From positions 1 to 11,239 of the forward strand of contig CAIVHI010000294.1 in the NCBI GenBank assembly GCA_903905685.1: DNA of 11,239 nt, written 5' to 3'. This document shows positions 1 through 7,438 of this stretch, in pieces. Position numbers and translations under genes: made by a program. The notes beneath the pieces were generated by a model. It ran no database searches and was not told the DNA's origin. It saw only the letters and a program-made list of their open reading frames with translations. Source of the DNA: an uncultured Bacteroidota bacterium (GTDB lineage Bacteria > Bacteroidota > Bacteroidia > Chitinophagales > Chitinophagaceae). Numbering within the stretch: position 1 is the first letter of the stretch; every line of letters starts with the position of its first letter.

Positions 1-65
1 ATGGATGTTAAGAAATAACTGCGCACAACCCATTCGGGGCAGCAGCCTCCAAAAGTACATGAAAT

Positions 66-101
66 ATCAAATACCCCGCATATGCGGTGGGGCTATTTGA
101 T
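66..101. terminator. Strong hairpin, possible bidirectional terminator
   Basis: An inverted repeat has outer arms ATCAAATA (66-73) and TATTTGAT (94-101), with inner CCCC (74-77) able to pair with GGGG (89-92) and C93 bulged. The loop contains a second perfect palindrome, CCGCATATGCGG (76-87), giving an alternative inner stem. The A/T-rich outer arms around a GC core suit an intrinsic terminator readable in either direction. It lies downstream of the - strand gene ending at 175, behind a second hairpin, and could equally serve a + strand gene ending at the left edge. The role is inferred; the pairing is directly visible. Confidence 0.5.
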
Positions 102-121
102 GAGGCTACCTATTGAAATAC

Positions 122-151
122 AATCGGCGGGCCATCTTGAGCCCGCCGATT
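122..151 (-). terminator. Intrinsic terminator of the T9SS surface protein gene
   Basis: A perfect 11-bp stem, AATCGGCGGGC (122-132) and GCCCGCCGATT (141-151), encloses an 8-nt loop. It begins 24 nt past the stop codon of the - strand gene ending at 175. On the - strand the stem is followed by GTATTTC, a weak U-rich tail, and on the + strand by TATTAAAG, so it fits the - strand gene best. Confidence 0.7.
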
Positions 152-174
152 TATTAAAGCAATAGAAATGCCGG

Positions 175-2298
175 TTAGTGTTTCACCCACCTCAATACTT
201 GCGAGGTGGAACCACCCACCAATTTCACCAGGTACATTCCGCTAGGCAGCGATGCTGCATCGATGGAGTAAGACAGATTGCCGGCGGGCCAAGTACCCGT
301 CGCGAATGTGCGTCCCGACGCGTCGAAGAAACGTACTTGCAAATCGGTTGCGGGCTCATAATCGGCAGATACCACTATGTTGTTGCCAGAGGCTATGATG
401 CCGAAACCTTGATCCTGTCCGGCTACAAGGCCAACGCTCAGGTTGTAGTTATGTGCGGCGGTGGTAGCGGCACAACCGTCGGAATCTACAGTGACTTGAT
501 ACGAAGCCGATACCGTGTAAGTATAGGTGTGATTGGTGGCACCTGCAATGTTGGTACCGCCCTTAGACCATTGATAGGAGCTATAGCCGGTTGGCACAGA
601 AAGTACGTGGCCACCTAAAACCGTTATTACGGGATTTGGCAATGCCTTCACGACAACTGTGGTTTTTACGGTATCCGTTCCGCATGCGGGGCTGTTTATG
701 ACATACATTACGGTATCCATACCTGCTGCAACGCCGGTAACGGTGCCGCCCGCCACAGTGGCATTGGCATTGGTCATCATCCAACTGCCACCGGCAGTGG
801 TATCCGACAATATCGTTGTTGAGCCCATGCAGACACTATCGGTACCGGTGAGTGCGCCAACCACCAATGCAGGCAGTACGGTCACATTGAAAGTGGCAGT
901 TGCAGTGCCACACGAGCCCGTTACGGTATAGCCGATGACATCGGATCCTACAGTCAAACCGGTAACCACACCGCCGGTAACCGAAGTATTGCCCGTTGAA
1001 GAAGCCCAAGTACCGCCCGATACCCCGTCGGTAAGGGAGATGCTTGTACCTACACACACCGTAGAAACGCCGGATATGGTACCTGCCGACTCGGAAGTGG
1101 TTACAGTAACATTCAAAGTTGCGGTAGACACCCCACAAGCATTGGATACGGTATAGCTGATGACCGTTGAGCCAGCGGCAACACCGCTAACCACGCCACC
1201 TGCTGTCACCGTAGCTACTGCGCCCGATGCGCTTGTCCAAGTGCCCGATGATGGGGTATCTGTCAGCGTCACCGTGCCGCCTACGCAAACGGTGTTCGAA
1301 CCCGTGATGGCGCCAACTACCGGCGCACTTGCCAAGGTAAGCGTGGCGGGTGTAGTAGTGGTTGAGCCCGTACCGTTGGTGGCCACAAGCTGATAGGCAT
1401 ATCCGCTCTCGGCCGACGTAATGCCGCTCACCACCAGCGATGCCGTTGTGTAGCCGGAATAGATACCGCCATCGGTGGTTGAAATGATGTTGGAGAATGT
1501 ACCACCGGTACCTGTGGTACTGCGCTGCCATTGGTAGGATATTGCACCGGTTGCAACGGCGTTGAATGTTACAGTAGCCCCTGCACAACCCGACGCATCG
1601 GATGGCTGAACGGTAATGGTAGGCACGCCCGTTGTGGCGGCAACCCCTGTAACCGTTATATCGTCTATCCCGAAAGCGGGGTCTGAACCGGTGGCATCGC
1701 CATCCGTAAACTGGAAGCCGAATTCCAAGAACGCCTGCCCGTCGAATGCCGTCAAGTGCACGGAGTCTTTATTCCAAGTAGAGGAGTTGTAGAAGGTGGG
1801 TATCGGGGTGGTGATTTGCGTCCACGCACCTCCCGATGCCGTACGGTAGTAGACCTTGCCTGCACTTGCGGCATCGCCTTGGCACAGCCACCAAAAGGAG
1901 AAGGTCACATTGCTGTAGCCCACAGTGCTGATGGGCGTATTGAGTGCTGCGAAATAAGTCAATCCGGTGCCCCCTGCATCAAAATTGCAGTTGCTGGGAC
2001 CACCTAATGAAACGCCCAATGCACTCAAGATGTGTAGGTAATAGCTTTCGGGAGCCCCGGCGATTCCGGTGGGCTCGTCGGAAGTGGCAGGTACAGGAGT
2101 ACCAATGATGCTGCCACCCGCATAGGTATTGTTAATGACCCATTTGTTGTCGGTGCCGGTGATGTCGCCACCGAGGTCAAGTGTGTTCAGCGACCAGTCT
2201 GAAGCGCTACCCGTGTTGAAATTCTGCGAATAAAGGGTGGTCTGCGCCTTGGTAAGACCGGCCCCCAGCAGCATTAAGATGGTAAAAAGTTTTTTCAT
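175..2298 (-). CDS. Secreted Ig-like repeat protein with T9SS type A C-terminal sorting domain
   Basis: This encodes a 707-residue cell-surface or secreted protein with no recognisable catalytic domain. Residues 1-18 are a signal peptide (MKKLF, hydrophobic LLGAGL, cleavage near KA/QTT). Residues 20-220 resemble the jelly-roll, choice-of-anchor J or MAM-like domains of Bacteroidota: LYSQNF start, VTFSFWW strand, AFGIDDI end. Residues 226-323 form an Ig-like domain (VQPSD, YQWQRS, ESGYAYQL). Residues 326-399, 403-474 and 478-550 are three tandem Ig-like repeats, and 556-620 is another beta domain with SYQWSKG. Residues 630-707 match a Por secretion tail: VRFFDASGR, LPSGMYLVKL, ending RWVKH. 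That tail predicts outer-membrane export by the type IX system. The open frame continues upstream to 2556, but that part is antisense to pth; the Met at 2298 directly precedes the signal peptide. Adhesion or matrix binding is an inference from the architecture. Confidence 0.88.
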   Translation of the reverse strand: MKKLFTILMLLGAGLTKAQTTLYSQNFNTGSASDWSLNTLDLGGDITGTDNKWVINNTYAGGSIIGTPVPATSDEPTGIAGAPESYYLHILSALGVSLGGPSNCNFDAGGTGLTYFAALNTPISTVGYSNVTFSFWWLCQGDAASAGKVYYRTASGGAWTQITTPIPTFYNSSTWNKDSVHLTAFDGQAFLEFGFQFTDGDATGSDPAFGIDDITVTGVAATTGVPTITVQPSDASGCAGATVTFNAVATGAISYQWQRSTTGTGGTFSNIISTTDGGIYSGYTTASLVVSGITSAESGYAYQLVATNGTGSTTTTPATLTLASAPVVGAITGSNTVCVGGTVTLTDTPSSGTWTSASGAVATVTAGGVVSGVAAGSTVISYTVSNACGVSTATLNVTVTTSESAGTISGVSTVCVGTSISLTDGVSGGTWASSTGNTSVTGGVVTGLTVGSDVIGYTVTGSCGTATATFNVTVLPALVVGALTGTDSVCMGSTTILSDTTAGGSWMMTNANATVAGGTVTGVAAGMDTVMYVINSPACGTDTVKTTVVVKALPNPVITVLGGHVLSVPTGYSSYQWSKGGTNIAGATNHTYTYTVSASYQVTVDSDGCAATTAAHNYNLSVGLVAGQDQGFGIIASGNNIVVSADYEPATDLQVRFFDASGRTFATGTWPAGNLSYSIDAASLPSGMYLVKLVGGSTSQVLRWVKH
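649..1323 (-). repeat. Three tandem ~75-residue Ig-like repeats in the T9SS protein
   Basis: Residues 326-399, 403-474 and 478-550 of the surface protein are imperfect copies of one module. Each begins with G-x-I/L-x-G-x-x-x-V-C, has a G-G/T-x-W strand, then a V-x-G-V/L-x-x-G turn, a Y-T/V-V/I strand and a conserved C-G. Two cysteines recur in each copy (338 and 388, 415 and 463, 490 and 539), compatible with one disulfide per module. The repeats have diverged at DNA level, so this is not a recent duplication. Confidence 0.75.
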
Positions 2299-2363
2299 AA
2301 AATTGATGTTTAGATAAAAGTACCAATTCCGTGATTTCGAAAAAAAGATTTTATCGAAAACGG

Positions 2364-2391
2364 CAAAATTATTTTTTCGACCTGCACCCAA
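2364..2391 (-). promoter_or_regulatory. Possible Bacteroidota-type promoter of the T9SS surface protein gene
   Basis: On the - strand TAATTTTG (2371-2364) fits the Bacteroidota -7 consensus TAnnTTTG at every defined position. A weak -33 candidate, TTGG (2391-2388), lies 16 nt upstream, closer than the usual spacing. Transcription would start about 55-60 nt before the start codon at 2298. The region is A/T-rich, so a chance match is possible. Confidence 0.35.
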
Positions 2392-2427
2392 TTGCTGCAT
2401 TTTTTTGTTTTTACCTATTTTTAGCCC

Positions 2428-2988
2428 ATGAAATTCCTCATTGCAGGGCTCGGAAACATTGGTGCCGAATATGACTCCACCCGTCACAACATCGGCTTCG
2501 AGATTGCCGACACGTTTGTCATCAAGAATGGCGGCAACTATACGCTGGACCGGCATGCCTTTGTGAGTGAAGTAAAATGGAAGGGTAAGACGTTTGTGGT
2601 CATCAAGCCTACCACCTATATGAACCTAAGTGGCAAGGCAGTGAAGTATTGGATGGACAAAGAAAAGATAGGCATCGAAAACCTGCTGGTGTTGGTAGAC
2701 GACCTCGCACTACCCTTGGCTACCCTCCGCCTACGCTCCGGCGGCAGCGATGCCGGCCACAACGGTCTGAAAAGCATCCACCAAAGTCTGCTGACCGACA
2801 AATATCCCCGCCTGCGCTTCGGCATCGGCAACAACTTCGCCAAAGGAAGGCAGGTGGAATTCGTCCTCGGCAAATGGAAGCCCGACGAGGTGCCTGCAAT
2901 AAAGGATACCCTTGTAAAATGTACCGAAGCCATTGAGTGTTTTGCCGCACAGGGAATAACGGCAGCAATGAATGTCTATAATAAATAG
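2428..2988 (+). CDS. pth: Peptidyl-tRNA hydrolase
   Basis: This cytoplasmic enzyme hydrolyses the ester bond of peptidyl-tRNAs released from stalled ribosomes and so recycles tRNA. The 186-residue product has the normal bacterial Pth length and its active-site residues: GLGN with Asn10, TRHNIGF with catalytic His20, YMNLSG with Asn66, VDDLALP with Asp91/92, and AGHNGLKS with Asn112. The Ile at residue 11, in place of the Pro common elsewhere, is in my recollection frequent in Bacteroidota. The ATG at 2428 places GLGN at residues 7-10 as in other Pth proteins. It is the only + strand gene here, divergent from the surface protein gene and convergent with metH; the 139-bp gap between pth and metH shows no convincing U-tailed terminator. 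TATTTTTA at 2416-2423 is a weak -7 candidate. Confidence 0.96.
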   Translation: MKFLIAGLGNIGAEYDSTRHNIGFEIADTFVIKNGGNYTLDRHAFVSEVKWKGKTFVVIKPTTYMNLSGKAVKYWMDKEKIGIENLLVLVDDLALPLATLRLRSGGSDAGHNGLKSIHQSLLTDKYPRLRFGIGNNFAKGRQVEFVLGKWKPDEVPAIKDTLVKCTEAIECFAAQGITAAMNVYNK

Positions 2989-3127
2989 GGGTGCAGGCCG
3001 TAGTTGTATTGGCTAGATGCCGGACCGAAGGTTCGCCCGCCACACTCCCTCAATGCAAAACATCTTTAATGGCATTGCTTCGAAACACAGTGGTATGCTG
3101 CAGCCAGTCTTTACGCATATACCTCCA

Positions 3128-5824
3128 TCAATCCAGAATGGGCGACAGCCACCTTGTTGCCTCCTCAATGGTCATGCCCTTGCGGCGGGCATAGTCGTCC
3201 AGTTGGTCGGCCTTGATTTTTCCTACACCAAAGTAGACGCTTTGTGGATGCCCGAAATACCACCCGCAAACCGATGCTGCGGGATACATGGCCAGCGACT
3301 CTGTTAGGGTGATACCTGCATGCCCCGATGCATCGAGCAATTCGAACAATTTTATTTTTTCGGTGTGGTCGGGGCATGCCGGGTAGCCGGGCGCGGGCCT
3401 GATGCCTTGGTAAGTCTCGTGCACCAATTCGGCCGTCGACAGGTTTTCGTCTGCGGCATATCCCCAAAATTCGCGGCGCACGCGCTTGTGCAGCACTTCG
3501 GCAAAGGCTTCCGCAAGCCTGTCGGCAAGGGCTTGGAGCATGATTTTGTGGTAGTCGTCGTGGTCGGCGGCAAACTTGGCGATGTGCTCTTCTATGCCAT
3601 GGATGCTCACTGCAAATGCACCCATATTGTCGTCGGTATCGGGGGCAATGAAATCGGCGAGCGAAACGTTGGGTTGCCCTTCGGCCTTCTTCACCTGCTG
3701 CCGCAGCATCTCAAGCGTTGCGGCCGGTGATCCGTCTTCGTGATACAGCTTCAAAGTATCTGGTGCGGTCTTTCGCGTCTTCCAGAAGCCGATGACGCCC
3801 TTGGCAGTCAGCCAATGTTCGGCAATAATCGTGTCCAGCATTTGGTTGGCGTCGTTATATAGCTTGGTGGCCTCCTTGCCGCTGTGCGGGTCGCTTAGGA
3901 TGTCGGGAAATTTCCCTTTCATCTCCCAGGCAATAAAGAACGGCCCCCAGTCGATGTACTGCCTGATTTCCGCCAAGTCGTAATCGGGGAAGGGTATCAC
4001 ACCATGCTGTTTGGGCGTAACTAATGCTGCTTTGGTCTTGTCGAGCTTCACGCCATTGTTTTGCGCTACCGAGAAGGGCAGGTATTGCTTGGTGGTTTTG
4101 CGTCCTTCGAAGTCTACGCGCAGTTTTTGGTATTCGTCTTCTATTTGTGCCAGAAACGGCCCCTTGGCATCTGCATTCAGCAGGCTTCCGGCCACCGTTA
4201 CACTGCGGCTGGCATCCAGCACGTGCACCACTCCGCCGTCATATTGCTGGGCAATTTTCACTGCGGTGTGCATGCGGCTGGTGGTGGCACCGCCAATCAT
4301 GAGCGGCTGCTTCATTCCCCTGCGTTTCATTTCGCGGGCCACGTGCACCATCTCGTCGAGCGAGGGGGTAATCAGCCCGCTCAAACCAATAATGTCGGCT
4401 TTTTCCCTTTCGGCAGCATCCAGAATCTTGTCGGCGGGCACCATTACTCCAAGGTCTACGATATCGTAACCATTGCAACCCAGCACCACGCCCACAATGT
4501 TCTTGCCAATGTCGTGCACGTCGCCCTTAACGGTAGCCATGAGTATTTTGGCTGCACCCTTTTCTTCCTCAGCTTCGGCACCGCTGGCGGCGCGGGCCTG
4601 CTTGCGCAATTCCTTCTCGGCCTCAATGAACGGGAACAGGTAGGCCACACTCTTCTTCATAACGCGGGCACTCTTCACCACCTGAGGCAGGAACATCTTG
4701 CCACTGCCAAACAGGTCGCCCACGGCATTCATGCCGTCCATGAGGGGCCCTTCAATCACGTCGAGGGGTTTGGGGTATTTCAATCGGGCTTCTTCGGTAT
4801 CGGCATCAATGAAATCGGTAATGCCATTCACCAGTGCATGTTTCAGGCGTTCTTCTACCGATGCGCCGCGCCAGGCATCGTCCTTTTTGGTTTCCTTGCC
4901 GGCGGCCTTCACGGTTTCGGCAAATGTCACCAGTTTCTCGGTGGCATCGGGATTGCGGTTTAGGATGACGTCTTCGCAGAGTTCGCGAAGTTGCGGCTCT
5001 ATTTCGTCATAGATGGGCAGGGCTCCCGCATTTACGATTCCCATGTCCATACCCGCCTTAACGGCGTGGAAGAGGAAAACGCTGTGCATGGCATCGCGCA
5101 CCGTATCGTTGCCGCGGAAGGAGAACGAGATGTTGCTCACCCCGCCGCTCACCTTCACCAGCGGCATGCGCTGTTTGATGATGCGGGTGGCTTCAATAAA
5201 CTCCACTCCATAGTTGTTGTGTTCCTCTATGCCCGTGGCGATGGCAAAGATGTTGGGATCGAAGATGATGTCTTGTGGGGGGTAGTGCACCACCTGCGTC
5301 AGAATGTCGTACGCCCTTTGGCAGAAAGACACGCGTTTGTCAAGCGTATCGGCCTGCCCGGTTTCATCAAAGGCCATGACAACTACGGCTGCGCCATAGC
5401 TGCGGCAGATGATGGCGTGCTCAATGAATTTGTCTTCGCCCTCTTTGAGCGATATGGAATTGACGATGCACTTACCCTGTATGCACTTGAGCCCGGCCTC
5501 GATAATGGGGAACTTCGAGGAATCGAGCATGATGGGGATTTTGGCGATGTCGGGCTCTGCTTGAAGGAGGTTCACAAACGTCGTCATGGCAGCCACGCCG
5601 TCCAGCAGCGCATCGTCCATGTTGATGTCGAGCACCTGCGCACCGTTTTCAACCTGTTGGCGGGCAACGGACAGCGCTTCCTCATATTTCTGCTCCCTGA
5701 TGAGCCGGGCAAATTTTTTCGACCCGGTCACATTGGTACGTTCGCCAATATTGACGAAGTTGGTTTCAGGTCTTACCGTAAGCGGTTCCAGCCCGCTTAA
5801 GCGCAGAAAAGGTCTAATAATCAT
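3128..5824 (-). CDS. metH: Cobalamin-dependent methionine synthase lacking the homocysteine-binding module
   Basis: MetH transfers the methyl group of 5-methyltetrahydrofolate through cob(I)alamin to homocysteine. This 898-residue protein starts directly at the pterin (methyl-THF) barrel, about residues 20-290 (NFVNIGERTN, VLDINMD, IMLDSSK). The four-helix cap follows at about 320-415, then the cobalamin domain at 426-560 with DVHDIG at 435-440 (His437 is the expected lower cobalt ligand) and SGLITPSLDEM. The AdoMet reactivation domain spans about 575-898, with RPAPGYPACPDH at 809-820. E. coli MetH has roughly 330 more N-terminal residues, the zinc-binding homocysteine barrel. That barrel is absent, and upstream in place of it lie 361 bp and then crtYcd. 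Many Bacteroidota encode the barrel as a separate protein, so this is probably the large half of a split enzyme rather than a truncation. The ATG at 5824 gives a short leader before LRLSGLEPL. No cobalamin riboswitch is visible upstream. Confidence 0.94.
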   Translation of the reverse strand: MIIRPFLRLSGLEPLTVRPETNFVNIGERTNVTGSKKFARLIREQKYEEALSVARQQVENGAQVLDINMDDALLDGVAAMTTFVNLLQAEPDIAKIPIMLDSSKFPIIEAGLKCIQGKCIVNSISLKEGEDKFIEHAIICRSYGAAVVVMAFDETGQADTLDKRVSFCQRAYDILTQVVHYPPQDIIFDPNIFAIATGIEEHNNYGVEFIEATRIIKQRMPLVKVSGGVSNISFSFRGNDTVRDAMHSVFLFHAVKAGMDMGIVNAGALPIYDEIEPQLRELCEDVILNRNPDATEKLVTFAETVKAAGKETKKDDAWRGASVEERLKHALVNGITDFIDADTEEARLKYPKPLDVIEGPLMDGMNAVGDLFGSGKMFLPQVVKSARVMKKSVAYLFPFIEAEKELRKQARAASGAEAEEEKGAAKILMATVKGDVHDIGKNIVGVVLGCNGYDIVDLGVMVPADKILDAAEREKADIIGLSGLITPSLDEMVHVAREMKRRGMKQPLMIGGATTSRMHTAVKIAQQYDGGVVHVLDASRSVTVAGSLLNADAKGPFLAQIEDEYQKLRVDFEGRKTTKQYLPFSVAQNNGVKLDKTKAALVTPKQHGVIPFPDYDLAEIRQYIDWGPFFIAWEMKGKFPDILSDPHSGKEATKLYNDANQMLDTIIAEHWLTAKGVIGFWKTRKTAPDTLKLYHEDGSPAATLEMLRQQVKKAEGQPNVSLADFIAPDTDDNMGAFAVSIHGIEEHIAKFAADHDDYHKIMLQALADRLAEAFAEVLHKRVRREFWGYAADENLSTAELVHETYQGIRPAPGYPACPDHTEKIKLFELLDASGHAGITLTESLAMYPAASVCGWYFGHPQSVYFGVGKIKADQLDDYARRKGMTIEEATRWLSPILD

Positions 5825-5829
5825 GGTTC

Positions 5830-5846
5830 CCCAAATATAATTTGGG
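5830..5846 (-). promoter_or_regulatory. Palindrome with -7-like element at the metH start
   Basis: CCCAAAT-ATA-ATTTGGG is a perfect inverted repeat with 7-bp arms, starting 6 bp before the metH ATG. Read on the - strand it contains TATATTTG (5839-5832), a full match to the Bacteroidota -7 consensus TAnnTTTG. If it is the promoter, transcription would start within a few bases of the ATG and the mRNA would be leaderless or nearly so. The dyad could also be a repressor site covering that promoter. No good -33 TTTG was found at the usual distance, which limits confidence. Confidence 0.4.
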
Positions 5847-5902
5847 CAAAGCTATCGAAAGGCTAAATGGAACAAAAATTTAAAAAGTTAGCGGTTTGTT
5901 GT

Positions 5903-6136
5903 TTATGAATACAATGAAGACCTTTTTTTAAATAGCAATGAAAACGGGATGGCCGACAAGCTCATTTCGACCAACTGCCACTCATCTTCCATAAAATGAG
6001 CCCTGATTTGCTCGGGGGTTTCAAAGTCCGCAAAAAGCCAAAAACCACCCTCAACTCCACGGTGAATAACCCTCGGAGCACGAGTACGCAGCGTCCTGCA
6101 TTTCTTGGCTGCGGCCTGTTTACAACTGTATATTTT
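5903..6136 (-). pseudogene. Probable remnant of a small gene between crtYcd and metH
   Basis: One - strand frame stays open from just after the stop at 6137-6139 to a TAA at 5903-5905, giving 77 codons. Its C-terminal part reads like real protein: GGFWLFADFETPEQ, IRAHFMEDEWQ, then LSAIPFSLLFKK and a basic end. No ATG opens this frame; the first Met (5992) leaves only 29 residues. The N-terminal part (KKCRTLRTRAPR) looks less protein-like. I do not recognise the family. It may be the 3' remnant of a decayed gene, or a short gene with an unusual start. Apart from this and the metH palindrome, 5825-6185 shows nothing identifiable, and no clear terminator follows crtYcd. Confidence 0.3.
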
Positions 6137-6185
6137 TTATGAAGGGCGTACTGCTTTTACCGATGGTTCAGGTATCAACCGCCCC

Positions 6186-6941
6186 CTACTCCGCGCGCTG
6201 GGCCACATTCCCACGACCAGACATGATTTGTAGGCCGGTTTGCAGTTTGTCGGATAGGCGATAACCGCGCAGGTACTCGAAGCCGGCCACATTGGCCAAT
6301 TGCAGCAGCATACCGTAAAAAACGTCCTCCAGCGGAATGGAACCGAGGCGGATACCGAGGTTGTTGTGGTCGTCATACCGCACCACGGGCTCCATAATCC
6401 AAGTGCCGGTGAGGATACCGTTCGAAATGAAGAAGGGCAACAAGTTCACCGTAAAGGCTACATAAAACATGGGTAGAAACTTCGCCTTGGAAGATGCCGA
6501 CTTGAAGAGCAGAAAGGCCAGCAACGTGAACGTGACCGATGTATAAAGCTGCATTTTGTGCATGCCCGCAGCGGCCACCAAGAAAAGCGCAATGACGTAA
6601 GACAACGACACCACGGTGCTCTGCCGCAGCAGCGGCTTCATAAAGAGGTCGAAGCAGTAGTAGGTGAAAAGGCACGAATAGGGGATGCACACAAAAAAGG
6701 CAACTTCCTCCAACGGCAAATTGCCGATGTGGATGCCCGTTACATATCGGTCGTTGAAACTCCAAATGCCACGTTGCGTAAAAATGACGTCCCACAGAAT
6801 GAATAGGGCGGCCACCACAACCATTACCGGCAAGGCATACCGCCAAGCGGTATAGAACTTGATTTTGGGGTGGAACGACGCGGCAAAGGGCACAACGATG
6901 CAACACAGGTCGATAACGGTATAGACGTAATGCGCATTCAT
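6186..6941 (-). CDS. crtYcd: Lycopene beta-cyclase, fused CrtYc-CrtYd type
   Basis: This 251-residue integral membrane protein should cyclise both ends of lycopene to give beta-carotene. It belongs to the small, FAD-independent family found as CrtYc/CrtYd heterodimers in actinobacteria and as fusions in Bacteroidota, haloarchaea and fungi. The two halves each carry the family motif: NLPLEEVAFF (PLEE at 76-79) and SIPLEDVFYGM (PLED at 203-206). About six or seven hydrophobic segments are visible (near 5-20, 36-52, 80-98, 110-125, 133-147, 158-173, 204-220), with WDVIFTQRGIWSF at 50-62 between the second and third. The ATG at 6941 lies 2 nt after the crtZ stop codon, so translation is probably coupled to crtZ. 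It is the last gene of the operon. Confidence 0.88.
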   Translation of the reverse strand: MNAHYVYTVIDLCCIVVPFAASFHPKIKFYTAWRYALPVMVVVAALFILWDVIFTQRGIWSFNDRYVTGIHIGNLPLEEVAFFVCIPYSCLFTYYCFDLFMKPLLRQSTVVSLSYVIALFLVAAAGMHKMQLYTSVTFTLLAFLLFKSASSKAKFLPMFYVAFTVNLLPFFISNGILTGTWIMEPVVRYDDHNNLGIRLGSIPLEDVFYGMLLQLANVAGFEYLRGYRLSDKLQTGLQIMSGRGNVAQRAE

Positions 6942-6943
6942 GG

Positions 6944-7408
6944 CTATGCCTGTTTTTGGGCTTCTTTTAGATATTTAAACGGCACAAATAACATGCCAAA
7001 ACACTCGCCGTCTTCCTTGTCCAAATGCTTGTGGTGCACTTTGTGGGCTTTGCGGATGCCGCGGAAGTAGAAATTGTCGGAATTGCGGAGGAAGGGCAGC
7101 CTGCGGTGGATGAACACATCGTGCACCAAAAAATAGCAAAGACCATATGCACTGATGCCTATACCCACAAACAACAGGTAGTGGGCGGGTGGATAAAAGC
7201 TGCCCAAGGCCAAAAAGAGGATGCCCGGCACGGCGAATATCACAAAGAAATAATCGTTTTTCTCTAGGAAGGAAGACGGGTCTTTGCGGTGGTGGTCTTC
7301 GTGCAGGTGCCACAAAAAGCCATGCATGATGTATTTGTGTGCCAACCACGCCACGCCCTCCATCCCAAAGAACACGACTACCGTTATTACGACTCCAATC
7401 AGACTCAT
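6944..7408 (-). CDS. crtZ: Beta-carotene 3-hydroxylase (CrtZ type)
   Basis: This is a non-haem di-iron membrane hydroxylase that adds 3-hydroxyl groups to beta-ionone rings, turning beta-carotene into cryptoxanthin and then zeaxanthin. The 154-residue protein has the full CrtZ histidine set: HKYIMH (24-29), HEDHH (36-40), HDVFIH (96-101) and HKVHH (122-126). Hydrophobic stretches at about 1-22, 53-72 and 76-96 would anchor it in the inner membrane. The ATG at 7408 follows the crtB stop by 30 nt, and the stop is 2 nt before the crtYcd start. CrtZ precedes CrtYcd in gene order although it acts after it in the pathway. Alkane-type or sterol desaturases share the fold, but the context and His spacing favour CrtZ. 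Confidence 0.93.
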   Translation of the reverse strand: MSLIGVVITVVVFFGMEGVAWLAHKYIMHGFLWHLHEDHHRKDPSSFLEKNDYFFVIFAVPGILFLALGSFYPPAHYLLFVGIGISAYGLCYFLVHDVFIHRRLPFLRNSDNFYFRGIRKAHKVHHKHLDKEDGECFGMLFVPFKYLKEAQKQA

Positions 7409-7438
7409 ATCAATACGAATTTATGCAATTTCGGCAAT

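Noticed and set aside
1..18. 3' end of a + strand gene (MDVKK-stop)
   Set aside because: Only six codons are visible, too little to support a coding call.
649..1323. CRISPR array or recent DNA repeat in the surface protein gene
   Set aside because: The periodicity is about 225 bp, protein-level and diverged, with no short identical repeats and spacers.
2412..2423. pth promoter based on TATTTTTA
   Set aside because: It misses the final G of the consensus, lies 4 bp from the ATG and has no good -33 element, so it was left as a remark under pth.
2299..2556. N-terminal extension of the surface protein gene by 86 codons
   Set aside because: It is antisense to the start of pth and would bury the signal peptide at residue 87; the Met at 2298 is followed directly by a normal signal peptide.
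3054..3080. Hairpin CAATGC/GCATTG as terminator for pth or metH
   Set aside because: The stem is only 6 bp with a 15-nt loop and no T tract on either strand.
4061..4963. A 300-codon open frame on the + strand inside metH
   Set aside because: It is the antisense shadow of strongly conserved metH codons and shows no recognisable domain.
4991..5800. A 269-codon open frame on the + strand inside metH
   Set aside because: It is also a shadow frame opposite the conserved pterin-binding domain, with composition typical of reverse-strand translation.
5847..5902. Cobalamin riboswitch upstream of metH
   Set aside because: The stretch is A/T-rich and short, and no B12-box-like sequence or multi-helix architecture could be seen.
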